DNA from: Artemisia argyi
Lineage: Eukaryota > Streptophyta > Magnoliopsida > Asterales > Asteraceae
Assembly: GCA_030686995.1 (NCBI GenBank)
Contig: CM060708.1
Span: 256,726,044-256,790,043 of the forward strand
Direction: 5' to 3'
DNA length: 64,000 nt
A program made the position numbers and the translations under genes. Below the pieces are notes generated by a model. It had not been told where the DNA came from, searched no databases, and saw nothing but the letters and a program-made list of their open reading frames with translations. Of the stretch, positions 1 to 17,660 are shown piece after piece (position 1 is the stretch's first letter; the number at the start of each line of letters is the position of its first letter).

Positions 1-5831
<5,831 letters not shown>

Positions 5832-6789
5832 TGGGATAGAAGAATAAGAAGCAATTAGTACCTCTCTTCCTATTGTGACTTCATATTGTTGTTGATTATA
5901 CTTTCTTAACTTTATGCTGGCCTTTCAGTTTTTATTTTCGCGAGAAAACATGTTTGCGTGTTTCATTGTAAACTTCATTCTTTTTCGGAGTTAAGCTGTA
6001 AGATAAATAGTTATTGTGATTTTATAGCCACTTGGTAAGTTTTTCACTGCGTGAATCAGTTATTTAGATGTAGTAGACGAAAGTGTTAAGTTTCCTGTTG
6101 TTTTGTCATGGGGTATTGAAGATGCAATCATTTGTTGTTTCTGTTTACATTAAAACTACTACACTAGGTTTCTGTTAGCGTAAAGTTGATGGGGCAAGCA
6201 TGGCTGCCCACACTTTTTCTTTTGTCGCATCGTACAGCTTATAACTAGTTATTTAAACTTGAACTTATTGAGCTCAAGCTTGACCTGTAATGTCTTTGAA
6301 CTATATAGTCGATGTATCCCTGTTATTTTCTTGAATGCAGTAACTTTAAACGTTGTCAAATTGGCTAGAGACAGTATATAGGTTTAGGGTTTTCAAACAT
6401 TATGTCGACTATTTTTTAACTACTATAAAAACTGTTCTTATACATTCCTTGTCGACTATCGCTAGCAAGTGTAGTAGTTGAAAACTTCAATTATTATATC
6501 AACATACTAAGCATTGGGCTTTAATAGTCTGTTTGCTATTAAACCCGGTCCTTTTAGCAAATTAGTATAACCCGAGGCAGTCTGAACTGTTCACAGCCAC
6601 TCACACCTCCTTTAACTCTTTGAGATCCGATCGGTGCAGCTCCGGCCAAGGCACCTAACGCCGATTAGATCCGATCCAATGGGTTTTTTTGTTAGATAAC
6701 ATAAGAGTTCATACTAAACTTTTTTTCAAATACCAAGGGACTATTCTTCACCATCTAAAAAGAAATCAATACTAAAATTAAAACCATTC
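5832..6789. other. CK2 3' UTR and intergenic DNA
   Basis: The first 200-300 bases after the stop codon are probably the 3' UTR and polyadenylation region of the kinase gene. The rest is AT-rich; no gene, RNA or bounded repeat recognised. Confidence 0.5.
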
Positions 6790-6933
6790 TAATATTTCAT
6801 ATATATATAGGTTTGGCATTTCTTTTTTCCGTTACGACCAACATTTAATTATTTATCTATAAGCGGGCACTTTGATATAGGTTCGACATTCTTTTATTCC
6901 TTTTTTTTTCACATTTTTTTTTGTTTTTTTTTG

Positions 6934-6980
<47 letters not shown>

Positions 6981-7182
6981 TTTTTTCCGTTTTTTCAACT
7001 TTTTTATCCATTGTTGAAACTTACATGAGAAATCACGTGTAATTAAACAATAATTTGAGTATTCTAATAAAATCGAATGTGATATTAGTATTAAATTTCA
7101 TATGATTTGTAATAAAAGTATATGTGATTTAACACCAATATCACATTTGATTTTATTAGTATATTCAAATTACTATTTAATC

Positions 7183-7218
<36 letters not shown>

Positions 7219-7430
7219 TATTAGTATATCAAAGTGCTCATTTATAGAAAGATAATTAAATGCTCGTCGTGATCGTATATCTTTGTCGCTTAACAATTAA
7301 CGATTTAAGAAATATTAATATTTGAAAAAATAGGATAAAAATATGTTTTTATAAATGTTGAGTTTAATCTCATTTATTAGATCAAATGAAGATAGAGAGC
7401 GGTGATTGGTCCCTTAGTATCCAAATAAAG
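6790..7430. mobile_element. Fold-back DNA element, copy 1 (degenerate MITE)
   Basis: The left part (around 6835-6890, a CATTTAATTAT..TCTATAA..GCACTTTGATATA pattern) is inverted relative to the right part (around 7220-7265). A second inverted pair lies inside (about 7038-7090 against 7128-7180). The arms are separated by long poly-T runs at 6937-6977 and 7184-7217. The right end and the ~110 bases after it (TTTAATCTCATTTATTAGATCAAATGAA) match the element at 10560-11035, so the two belong to one family. Exact ends and TSD were not resolved. Confidence 0.55.
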
Positions 7431-7699
7431 TTTGGTATGTAAATGATTATAAATCATAAACAATAGCATTGTTTGCTTTAAATTTCTTAGCTTCCTCTTT
7501 ATATTTGTTATAGAGGCAAAATGTTCATTTTTGCATTCAGAATATATGTCTTGTTCATGTATCTGTGTCTTGTACATCGTATCATCCCACATCAGCTGGC
7601 TTTTAAAAAGAAAGTTGGTTTATAAAGGCATGCAAGGCTGATGTGTTTGAAGGGTTCGCTGGTGATAACTTTGAATTGGTATATATGCACCGTTTTCTT

Positions 7700-8280
7700 T
7701 AGTTGCCCCTTTTTTATTACATACATGTTTCATAGGCTCTCATAAATGCATACATGATTAAAATTTATTTAATTTTATTAAAAGTGGTCACTTTTATATT
7801 ACACACTTGTTTCATTGCCTCTCATGAATGCACACATGATTAAAATTGATTTAACTTTATTAAAATATCTTTTATATAATATGAGACTTTGTATTACACA
7901 CTTTGACACTTGTTTCATAGCCTCTCATGAATGCACGCATAATTAAATTTTATTTAATTTTATTAAAATATCTTTTATCTAATATGAGAAAATACAAAAT
8001 GAACAATCAGATTTTGAAAAGTTTTTAACTGAACCAATTGAAGAGCTTGATTTTGTTACATAAGCGAAATTGAACATTTTTATCAGCTAATTGTGTGATT
8101 GAATCTGTGGGTGATAATGGTGAATTAGTATATATGCGCCATTTCTTCTTGAGGTTCTCTTTTCTATTACACACTTAGTTTTATAGTCTCCCATGCATAC
8201 ATGAATAATTAAAATTTATTTAATCTTATTACAATATGTTTTATATAATATGAGAAAATATAAATGGACAATCAAATCTA
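7700..8280. repeat. Diverged direct repeats of an ~85-110 bp unit
   Basis: The pattern TTACACACTTGTTTCAT then CTCTCATGAATGCA then ATGATTAAAATTTATTTAA recurs at about 7713, 7796, 7905 and 8165, with increasing divergence. Some units end with TTTTATATAATATGAGA. No coding potential; origin unknown. Confidence 0.65.
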
Positions 8281-8803
8281 TGAGACGTTTCAAATTTAAA
8301 CTTTGTTTTAAGTTTATCACGTGTCATTTCGTGTTATTAAACACGCATAATGTGCATAACATGATCGATACTTAAATTATAACAAAATTAACATCAACAC
8401 AATGTCAAATTAAAAAAAAAATCAAATCCTTCGTTTAATAAAAATTCTATAGAAAATATTAAACGATATAAAATACTATAAGATAAAAACAAATCTAAAC
8501 AATGAATAAAAGTAATAATTGATGAAGATGATCATTATAAATTATTTATAGCTGTTTTTTAATAAAACAAAACACAAGTGTTAACTAAATTAGACTTATG
8601 TTAGTGTGACTTATGTCAAAACCATCTGCGCGCACAAGGTTTAAAACTAGTCATAGTTAAAATTAAGTCAAAATTTGTTCAATTCTATAAAAATATTATT
8701 AATATTATCCATTTAAAAAATTAAATTACAGGCTAGTATAATTATTTGCATCTTTTAATATATTTTTATTTTGATATTTATACTGCGTACATATGTAAAG
8801 TTA
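8281..8803. other. AT-rich intergenic DNA
   Basis: No gene, RNA or bounded element recognised. Confidence 0.4.
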
Positions 8804-8804
8804 A

Positions 8805-8871
<67 letters not shown>
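8804..8871. repeat. (TAA)n microsatellite
   Basis: More than 20 uninterrupted AAT/TAA units. Confidence 0.95.
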
Positions 8872-8916
8872 TTTGTTCTTTTTAAAGTTCAAATACATGG
8901 TGTATCGTTAAATTTA

Positions 8917-9058
8917 GGGAGGTGATTTGCACACTCCACTTTTTTATTTGCACACTCACTGTACAAGTAAATAAAGCATGATCTAAATACTGTACAACTG
9001 TCTGATGCATTAATTTGAGTGTCCCAATAAAAAAATCAAAGTGTGCAAATCAATTCCC
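8917..9058. mobile_element. Tourist-like (PIF/Harbinger-type) MITE, 142 bp
   Basis: Terminal inverted repeats (TIRs) start GGGAGGTGATTTGCACACT on the left and read GGGAATTGATTTGCACACT on the complementary strand from the right, followed on both sides by an A/T run. A 3-bp direct TTA flanks the element (8914-8916 and 9059-9061). TIR style and TTA duplication are the hallmark of Tourist-like MITEs. No coding capacity. Confidence 0.8.
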
Positions 9059-9274
9059 TTAAATTTATAATCGTACTAAAAATAATGAAGTTTAAGTACA
9101 TCAAATTGAAATTAAGATTAATTTCTTCTTAAAAGTTTTGAATATAAATGTAATAATGTTATCTTATTATAAAAGTTAATCTTTTACAATTTTGACCAAA
9201 AGAAATTTAAATTTAAATTTTATTGACCACTCAGAATACCTATTTTTCGGAAGGCTTAATTCCAGTTTGGTTTT

Positions 9275-9277
<3 letters not shown>

Positions 9278-9330
<53 letters not shown>

Positions 9331-9387
9331 GTCAATTTTGTGTTGTCTCTCGTGGTATAAAAGATGCATTAGCTATGCCCTTGCTTC

Positions 9388-9428
<41 letters not shown>
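9278..9428. repeat. Two (TAA)n microsatellites
   Basis: TAA/AAT runs at about 9278-9330 and 9387-9428, separated by about 55 bp of unique sequence. Confidence 0.9.
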
Positions 9429-9429
<1 letters not shown>

Positions 9430-10107
9430 TAAAAAAATATATTGAAACATCATTACTGAGTTCTCATGTAAATGTTAGATAAATTGTGTCCTAAGTTCTT
9501 GTAGTTCAACAATATGAGCATAAACTTCATATATACCAAAAATTATGTAGATTGTTCAGGATTATAACTGCACTGCACTACTGCAGTTACTAAAAAACAT
9601 AGTTCGATTTATGTTGTTGCAACCCAAGGGACTGAGCTCTCACTTGCACGACTTGCTAACATTGAACCCTTGACAACTAGAATGGTTAAGTTTGAAACAA
9701 ATTAAACAGAACTATCGTTGGTAGGTTAAGTTTTTCCTTTGTTCTTAATTCAATCTTTAAATAGCTTAAAAACGGTTGATATATCACAACTTGTTTCAAA
9801 CTTAACCACTATTTGTTGAAATGTTACACAGATAGCGTATATTGATAGACATAACGTTTGATTACCCTTAATCTTTTTGCAACCGCATCAAATATTATTC
9901 TATTAAACTTGTTATTCATCTTATTGGAGACGGTAAAAGATCTGATAAGAAGAAAACTAAAATAAAAAAACTAAGAATGATTTTTTTAAACACATTTTAT
10001 ATAAGAGAGAAAATTTTAAAATGATACATCTATCTTTATAGATATATTTGAAATGTGTGATTGTGAATTTTCTCATCATTTTTATTTTAATCTTACGCAG
10101 GTTCTTT
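9430..10107. other. AT-rich intergenic DNA
   Basis: No gene, RNA or bounded element recognised. Confidence 0.4.
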
Positions 10108-10111
10108 TATT

Positions 10112-10201
<90 letters not shown>
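10108..10201. repeat. (TA)n microsatellite, ~90 bp
   Basis: Uninterrupted AT dinucleotide run. Confidence 0.95.
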
Positions 10202-10204
<3 letters not shown>

Positions 10205-10559
10205 GGTTATTCTAATTAACACATAAGTACGTGTCAACCTTTGTAAAAGCATTTGGATAGGTGTGACATTTCAACCGTTTATTAGACTATCTATATTCTC
10301 AGGAACAAACGAATTATTCTTCCAAATTCAGTTTCTGAAACGATTTTTTTTTCCTATTAATTTATATGTTTGGTTATTATTTTTATTAATAAGTAGCGTG
10401 ACTTTTATTGATGATTCTAAGGTTAGCAAAAATGTACATCAATTAATGCAGGATCAAATGAGAAATAAAAGTATGTGGCTACAAATATTTCTCATTCTTC
10501 TGATTTTATTTTCTGTTCTTAGTAGATCCATTAAAATACCAAAAGATGTTGTGACCACT

Positions 10560-11035
10560 TTTATAATTTAAATATCTCTTAAACCGTTAATCGTTAAGCG
10601 AAAATAATTACACCATCGCGACGAACATTTAATTATCTTTCTATAGATAGGCTATTTAATATATTTTCGACAATTTTTTTTTCACGTTTTTTTCGTGGCC
10701 GAAAAAATCATATATGATATATCATAACCCTTTATCATATATGATATGTAATATCATATATGATTTTTTTGGCCACGAAAAAAAACGTGAAATAAACGGA
10801 AAAAAAAAAATATCGAAAATATATCAAATAACCTATCATAGAAAAATAATTAAATGTTCGTCGTAACGGTATATTTTTTTGCGCTTAACGATTAACGGTT
10901 TGAAAGATATTAATATTTGAAAAAAAAAATGATGAAAGTGAGTTTTTTAAATTGTTGGGATTAATCTCATCCATTAGATCAAATAAAAATGGAAGGAAAA
11001 TAGAAGGTGTAGATTAGTCTCTTGATATGTAAAAA
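10560..11035. mobile_element. Fold-back DNA element, copy 2
   Basis: Long nearly perfect inverted repeat. The left arm (about 10572-10740: AAACCGTTAATCGTTAAGCG, then CGACGAACATTTAATTATC, then CACGTTTTTTTCGTGGCCG) pairs with the right arm (about 10745-10915). The centre is itself palindromic, built on ATCATATATGAT. Sequence after the right arm (10940-11035) matches that after the fold-back element at 6790-7430. Size, long arms and lack of coding suggest a MITE or Foldback-type non-autonomous element. TSD not resolved. Confidence 0.7.
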
Positions 11036-11216
11036 ATGTTTGGTCCTCTTTAATTTAAGATCAATCATTATGCTAGTAAACTTAGTTAACATCAGTGTCA
11101 AGTTAATATATATAAACAACATAAAGATATTTCTTAAGCAATATAAAATAAGGCACTAGACAAAAGAAGCCCAAGTTATAACGGGTCATCTTGTGGGACT
11201 CGATAAAGACCTCGAC

Positions 11217-11218
<2 letters not shown>

Positions 11219-11302
<84 letters not shown>
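11219..11302. repeat. (TA)n microsatellite, ~84 bp
   Basis: Uninterrupted TA run. It abuts the left end of the repeat element at 11303. Confidence 0.95.
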
Positions 11303-11304
<2 letters not shown>

Positions 11305-12015
11305 TAGACGAGTACCCGTGCATAGCAACGGGATTTTATAGCGACAGATAGTTTATTGATAAAAAAAATTTCTAGGTTGTAAATGAAAAATAATAAAAGT
11401 TTGAACATTTGGGAATTAAACATAATGTTTTGAAACCTGGTTCCACCCGGGTGGTTCAACCGGTTAAACCGTTCCGGTCGAAAAATTGGTCGATTTAAAC
11501 CGGGTCAACTTGCTAGGTTGGGTCGAAAATGGGTCAAATTAAACCGGTTCAACCCGGCGAGTTTGAAGCGTCCCGGTTTGTGATTTGTATTAATTGTTTT
11601 AATTGGTTATAAATGAAAAATAATAAAAGTTTGAAGATTTGGGAATTAAAAATAATGTTTTGAAACCCGGTTCGACCCGGGTGGTTCAACCGGTTGAACC
11701 GTTCCGGTCGAAAATTTGGTCGATTTAAACCGGGTCAACATGCTAGGTTAGGTCGAAAACGGGTCAAATTAAACCGGTTCAACCCGTCGGGTTTGAAGCG
11801 TCCCGGGTCAACCCGGTTTGTGATTTGTATTAATTGTTTTAATTGGTTGTACAATATGAATAAATCATTGTACTTTTAAGTAATGGGGTATTTTAATAAG
11901 AGTATTAAATGCATTTCAATATTTCCTTATATATGTTTTTCAACATTTCACATTTCACTTTCTTGACTTTTCCACTTTCACCTTTGACCATTTTTGCTTT
12001 ATAGGTAATATAGAT
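11303..12015. mobile_element. Non-autonomous element of unknown class, family member 1
   Basis: Left end TAGACGAGTACCCGTGCAT followed by AGCAACGGG; right end TTGCTTTATAGGTAATATAG. The same pair of ends, slightly diverged, brackets 33081-33978, so they delimit a dispersed family. This copy sits between (TA)n on the left and a short TA run on the right. It contains the 230/240-bp tandem duplication described separately. No coding capacity. Confidence 0.5.
11375..11844. repeat. Tandem duplication, units of 230 and 240 bp, rich in CCGGTT motifs
   Basis: Unit 1 is 11375-11604 and unit 2 is 11605-11844, over 90% identical by eye. The 10-base length difference is an extra CCCGGGTCAA-type insertion in unit 2. 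Both units are packed with GGTT/AACC/CCGG motifs. Unit 2 holds a perfect 18-bp palindrome GGTTCAACCGGTTGAACC at 11683-11700. The open frame across unit 2 is incidental. Confidence 0.9.
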
Positions 12016-13464
12016 ATATATATATCTTCAACTTGTGCACAAATCCTTGTTTTCCTCCACCACTAACAACAGAACAATCATCGATCTTTGTTTTATCTTA
12101 ATAATTACAAATCGCCAATAATTTGCTACATTGTCGTTAAAAATCTTGGAAACAAATTTTGGTTCGTGTGGTTGCTTATGGCTCGGGTATCATCCGTAAC
12201 TCGTATTCAGTAATTCTACCACGTATTTACTAAGCCGTGTGTATAGTTATGCAATTTATAGGACCTGAAATTTAAACTTACAACAACGACACAAATGTTG
12301 ATGAAACACAAATAATGATTGAGAGGCCTATGTAAATAATTTCATGTTCAAATCTGCGTGATAGTGTCATATTGGTTTGTGAAAAAATGATTCACTTAGT
12401 TGCAACCATCACATCTCAGACCTCTCAAACATTTTCGCAACATTTTATATATTTGTACGATTAGTAATCAGATTGTTTTTACCGCAACATAGTGTTCAAA
12501 GACAGTAAAAAGCTATATTTGCTTGAATCTTGGATCAGTCAAATTAAAGCCCTACTTTTAGAACCACTAACTAAAGTTTGGACAAGAATGAACAAGGAAT
12601 ACTTGACTTTAAGCACATGCTAACACTAATGTCGATATTCAAAAGATAATGTTTTGTAGTTATCGTTTAAGATGTGATATGATGTGAAAATTGCTATATA
12701 AATCAATAACATGATAGGAACTAACAAATAAGATAAAACCCTAAAAAACTAAAGGTAAAAAGCAAAGAAAAAGAGAGTATAAATCAATAACATTTGTTGA
12801 TTGCTCGACAAATTATTATGAAATCTATGGGTTCAATTAGAGGCTTAGAGCAGGTCATTATCTAAAGTCAATGCGAGTATTATGCTTGATTTACTTTACT
12901 CTTTATGTAATGCCAATCACATAAAAGATGCATACCTTTTTGAAAAAAATAATATCATTGGTTCTACACTTTTCTTCTTTACATATTATCATTTGATGCC
13001 AATGAACCATGTTCATGGCATTTAACCCTGCCTGTTTTAATTAAAGTTATTAATTATGTGTTATCTTTTTTTGCAACTTCTAAAGTAGTTTAATAAACAA
13101 ATAAACATGAATCACCATCATTTGTATTATAACTTGCTTTCTTTTGTTATTGTGTAATAGCTTTTCAACATTTTAACAAATATTGTGACGTCCCGATCAA
13201 TTGGTGAAAGTTGTTACATTTTCTTTAAGGGTTTTGCTAATAACAGTCCTTAGGGCTGTGGTTAAAAAAAATCTTTTTACTACAATTTAATGTACGAAAT
13301 TAAATCATCAAATAAGAATCAAATGTTTGTTGTGCATAATGACACCAAAATGTGACAGATAAAATATACGGGATAATGTTTTAGTTAGTTCAAAAGAACA
13401 TGATATGATGAATTATAGGGATTTGCCTTTTAAAGCCTTTCATCAACTATATCATAGAACTTGG
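12016..13464. other. Intergenic DNA without recognised features
   Basis: AT-rich; no splice-linked coding segments, RNA genes or well-bounded repeats seen. Confidence 0.4.
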
Positions 13465-13755
13465 GTTAAATTACATGTTCATATATGTGGTTTACTTAAA
13501 ATAACACTCGTCATCAGTCACACCTAATTTTTAAATTAATTGCATCGATTATCTTTATTTTAAAAAATATGGATCATATGTGTAATAATGTATAGTTTTT
13601 ATTAGACGTGTTAGTCCCTATCGTTATTACACGGATATCCTTATTTTCAAAATTAAAAATAGTTTGAAAATTGGAAATTATTTAAGTAATTACAATTGAA
13701 TAAAATTGACGAGTGTGATTTTGAGCATATCACATGAACGAAACATGTAATTATG
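13465..13755. mobile_element. MITE-like element with ~48-bp terminal inverted repeats
   Basis: The left end (13465-13512: TTACATG, TTCATATATGTG, ACACTCGTCA) is an imperfect inverted copy (about 75% by eye) of the right end (13708-13755: TGACGAGTGTGA, CATATCACATGAAC, CATGTAA). No coding. TSD not resolved. Confidence 0.6.
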
Positions 13756-13798
13756 TTTTAGAAGTTAAATATGAGAGAATTTTTCCTTAAGAACTTTA

Positions 13799-14107
13799 GG
13801 CTACTCACAGTGGCCCGGAGAATATCGATCATGAGGATCGATCGTTCGATGTATCCGATCGATGTCACCACTGTGAAACCAAATGTCCAAATCGATTGTC
13901 GGCCATTTTTTTTTGACAATCGATCGTTCAACCGAACGATATTTGTAGCATTCAAGTTTCATTCAATCACAAAAAAATAAAATAAAAGAAGATGATGCAA
14001 TATGGGTTGTCACTGTGATGAGAGAGATAAATATGAGTTGAAGAGAGAGAAAGTTGAGGTGTCAGCCGAAAAGATGATGCAATATAGGTCACTACTGTGA
14101 GAAGCTA
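13799..14107. mobile_element. MITE-like element with CTCACAGT termini
   Basis: Left end TAGGCTACTCACAGTGG and the right end, read on the other strand, TAGCTTCTCACAGTAG form imperfect inverted repeats. The interior has clustered GATCGAT/CGATCG motifs and two direct copies of AAGATGATGCAATAT (about 13988 and 14070). Small overlapping open frames on both strands are by-products of the palindromes. TSD not resolved. Confidence 0.5.
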
Positions 14108-14241
14108 AGGTGCGTATAACAACAATCGACCTATCTCTCTTCTTATCTTTTTCATTTAAATATATGCCAAGGACCCAGGGTCATAATCATGTACTTAGAA
14201 GGATAAATAGCAAAAAAAATTAAAAAAAATATAATAAAATA

Positions 14242-14295
<54 letters not shown>
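14242..14295. repeat. (TAA)n microsatellite
   Basis: About 17 uninterrupted AAT units. Confidence 0.95.
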
Positions 14296-14296
<1 letters not shown>

Positions 14297-14485
14297 GTGA
14301 ATCGATGCTCTAATGAAATTTTACGAGAATCCAAGTATATGGATGTTTTTTCTCAATCTTTTCTACGTTTAACCATGTAAATTATAATAATTTCTTAACT
14401 ATCGTTTCATATAACTTACATAGAACAACTTTAACCTCGTAACGGAGGCGACAGGAGAGCGGTTTGATCAATTCACTGGAATACA

Positions 14486-15044
14486 TAGGGCTGTAAACGA
14501 ATTAAACGTTCAGTGAAACATTTCGTTAACCATTCGCTAAAAAGTTTGTTTATGTTCGTTTATTTATTAAATGAACGAACACGAACTATATTCTACGTTC
14601 GTTTGGTTAAATAAAATAATAAACGAAAATAAACAAAAGTCGCGTCCGTTCATTTATGTTCGTGAATGTCCGATTATGCGTTTATTAACGTTTGTTTATG
14701 TTCGTTTATTGGCTTATGTTCGTATATCATATCTTTTAATTGTATACTTTTAAAATTTGTTTGTTTAAATAAAATAACATTTATAAAACAGAAATTATGC
14801 ATAACTAAAAAAAATTATCTTTGTTTTTCTACGTACATTTATGTATGATCATTTAGGGTTCGTTTAGTGTTTTAATAAACGAACATAAACAAACATTAAC
14901 AACTCATTTTTTCTTAATAAACGAATATGAACAAGAAAAATCGTCCGTTTAAGTATTCGTGTCCGTTTATTTATCCGGTTAAAATTAAACGAACGAACAT
15001 GAATAAAGCTTTATTCGTGTTCGTCTAGTTCGTTTACAGCCCTA
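14486..15044. mobile_element. hAT-type MITE, 559 bp, complete
   Basis: Perfect 16-bp terminal inverted repeats TAGGGCTGTAAACGAA at both ends and an exact 8-bp target-site duplication GGAATACA (14478-14485 and 15045-15052). An 8-bp TSD with a TAGGG-type TIR is diagnostic of hAT elements. The interior is crowded with copies of GTTCGTTTA and its complement TAAACGAAC on both strands, probably subterminal transposase-binding repeats. No transposase is encoded, so mobility would need a transposase in trans. Confidence 0.92.
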
Positions 15045-15225
15045 GGAATACATCATGATGGTAAAGGTGGTAAAATAGGTGGGTTGAGTCGAGTCAGGTT
15101 ACGAGTCTAGATGAGTTTGAGTCTAAACGGGCCCGGGTCCAAGTCCATATGGGTCTTCTAAAAACACATGTCTAAATGGTTTTGGGTTCGGGTCTAGACG
15201 AATATAAGGTCGGGTTGACAAGATT

Positions 15226-16270
15226 ATTATTGATGAAGTGTAATTTTGTAGTGTTTTTAGAGGTTATTTAACCTCTAATTTCGTATACTTTGGATCATAT
15301 ATTTCTCTAAATTTTTTCTTTTTGAGTTTTTGGTACTTGGGAGAGTAAACGCTGGAAACGTACAAGTTTTAGGCTCGATTGGAAGAAGAACGAAAAACAA
15401 CGAAAATTTCAGCTTCGTGACTTGCATTCCCGACATGGTCACCAAATATGCCTAGAAAGTGCAAAAATGGGGTGCACTTGTGACAGCTCATTGTGTGGAG
15501 ACGGGCTCCTTGACGGCGTCAAAAGCATCAAGTGACAGCGTCAGAACCTAATTATTATAAATATAATCGCATTGTTTTCATTATTATGTGAGGAACTTTT
15601 TAGTAGCTTTTGTGCCCGAACCCTGATTGAACTTTTACAGTTTTTTAGGCCCTTTGGCCATTGAAGACCTCATGTATTGAAGAGATAAGTTCATTAATTA
15701 GTCAATCAATGATGTTTACCCTTTATTGTTTGATTCTTTATCGTGCTTTCTTTTTTGTTGTTATGTTAGGCTAAACGTGTTAGTATTTACTTAGAATTGC
15801 ATGAGATCTAGTTGTTAATTGCTTGATCTATTATCTCTTGTTAGTACGTGCGCGTTAGAAGTTAGAAAACTGGTTAGGTAATCCGTCTTAGCTTGAACTC
15901 CACTGGAACGACTCGTTAGAAACCTATGTCTTAGGGATTTAATTAGAGATATTTATTGCGTGTGATAATTATTGAGTTTTTTTAAGCGATCTTAAATGCT
16001 ACTCACTTAGGCAATTGCATAGGTGTGGGAGTAACTAACCCATAATAGGTAATCAGGAATATTACACGTAAATACTAAACAAGGACGTGGCAATTAAATA
16101 GATTAAATAAAAAACCACTAGAAAATAATGCATCCCTAGGTAAATACATTTTTCTCGCATAAGAGTTCCCACCAATTTTACTTTATTTGTCATTTAATTT
16201 TCTGCATTTAGGTTAATACTAGTTTAAGATACAAACACCCTCAAAATCCCGAATATTTACTTGCTTTATA
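15226..16270 (+). repeat. Possible degenerate Ty3/Gypsy LTR fragment
   Basis: The segment differs in composition from its surroundings and resembles the 3' part of Tat/Ogre-type plant LTRs: a TATAAATATAA box near 15558, then text of the type seen in such LTRs up to about 16090. No partner LTR, PBS or coding region was found, so this is a weak call from general resemblance. The 180 bases before it (15061-15225) are rich in GGGT/GAGTC motifs and may be another decayed repeat. Confidence 0.3.
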
Positions 16271-16279
16271 AAATAAAAA

Positions 16280-16934
16280 ATACTTAAATGAATCTTTCCT
16301 CAACATTTAAACTTAAATCGACATACACTTCGAGCCTACCTCACTATTCTTTAAAGAACGATCAACCCCTGGCATTACCTATACTACACTGCAACGATTA
16401 TGTACACTGTCTAGCAGATTGTAAAACTAGGTGCTGCAACCACTGCATCAAATATTTTTTGTTTATTTAAGTAAAAAAGAATGAAAAAAGTGAAAAAAAA
16501 AATGTTTGAAAAAGTTTTTTTTTTTGACTTATTAGATTCATTAGGTAATTGTTATATAATTGCATTTTCTATTAAATAACGAATTAAATAAATATATATA
16601 ATGTTTAGGGAGACTCAAATAAATTTATCTTATAATAGATATTAACCTTACTAGATTTATATTCAAAAAATTTGTCTCAAATTTCTATCTCTACATGATA
16701 ATATACAATTTTACTTAGGGATTGGCTATTGATACCTCCAGTGATTGTAATACCTCCTAAAACTTTTAAATTTTTTTATCCTTATAATTTTGTTTTTATT
16801 ATAAAACTGCGAAATTAAAAATACATAACATAAAATATAAAGTTTAATAAGTCAAAAGTAGTAAAACAAAAAAGAATACAAAGTAAAAAACTATTAAAAA
16901 TTGTTTTGTCCTATTAATAAAGTGGTTAAAAATG

Positions 16935-16995
<61 letters not shown>

Positions 16996-17655
16996 CATAA
17001 AATATAAAGTTTAACAAGTTAAAATTAGTAAAAGAAAAAAGATACGAAACAAAAATCAATGAAAAAATTGTTTTGTTCTCCTTTTTACTTATATATTTCT
17101 TTAACATTTTCGTGTTTTGATAGGCCTCTCTTAAATTAATAATTTTATTCCGTCCTTGCGTCAAAAAAATCTGGAGATGGCAACATGAAAATTTAGCTTT
17201 GTCTTCATAAGTTATTGACGTGAATATACATTATATAATATTTGTAGTAAATAGCATGACATATTGACATACATCAGTTTTATTTTTTATATATATGATT
17301 GAGTTTAGAAAAATATAAATCAGTAGCTAAAAGACATGCTGATATCATGATTTCTTTATAAACGACAAACTCTCATATATCATACACTTTTGTTTCAAGT
17401 GCGAACCCAAGAAGACATAAACGAAAGAAAATTCCAACAAATTTCGATGTCCATAAAAGAATATTTAATATCGTCATCAATAAATTGCTATACCTTTAAA
17501 ATAATCAGTTAGAAAAACATCGGCATATTAATATATCAGCTCAGGTACTAAATGGATAATGACCATCTAGTAGTTAATTCCACCAGCTTAATTAATAAAA
17601 ACCGAACAATTTTTTGAGTACGTCATGACAACACATTCATAGTATTTTGAATTAC
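16280..17655. other. AT-rich intergenic DNA with a (TA)n tract at 16938-16994
   Basis: No gene recognised. The minus-strand open frame across the TA run encodes only alternating Tyr/Ile and is not a gene. About 60 bp around the TA tract is duplicated: AACATAAAATATAAAGTTTAA occurs near 16826 and 16993. Confidence 0.45.
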
Positions 17656-17660
17656 GTACG

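Noticed and set aside
9835..9920. Possible tRNA or small-RNA gene in intergenic DNA
   Set aside because: No cloverleaf with A and B box consensus could be found here or elsewhere in the window.
10263..10571. 102-aa hydrophobic frame
   Set aside because: T-rich DNA translates to Phe/Leu/Ile; no neighbouring splice signals or domain. It also runs into the fold-back element arm.
16844..17164. 106-aa minus-strand hydrophobic frame
   Set aside because: The middle is a (TA)n microsatellite; flanks show no conserved domain.
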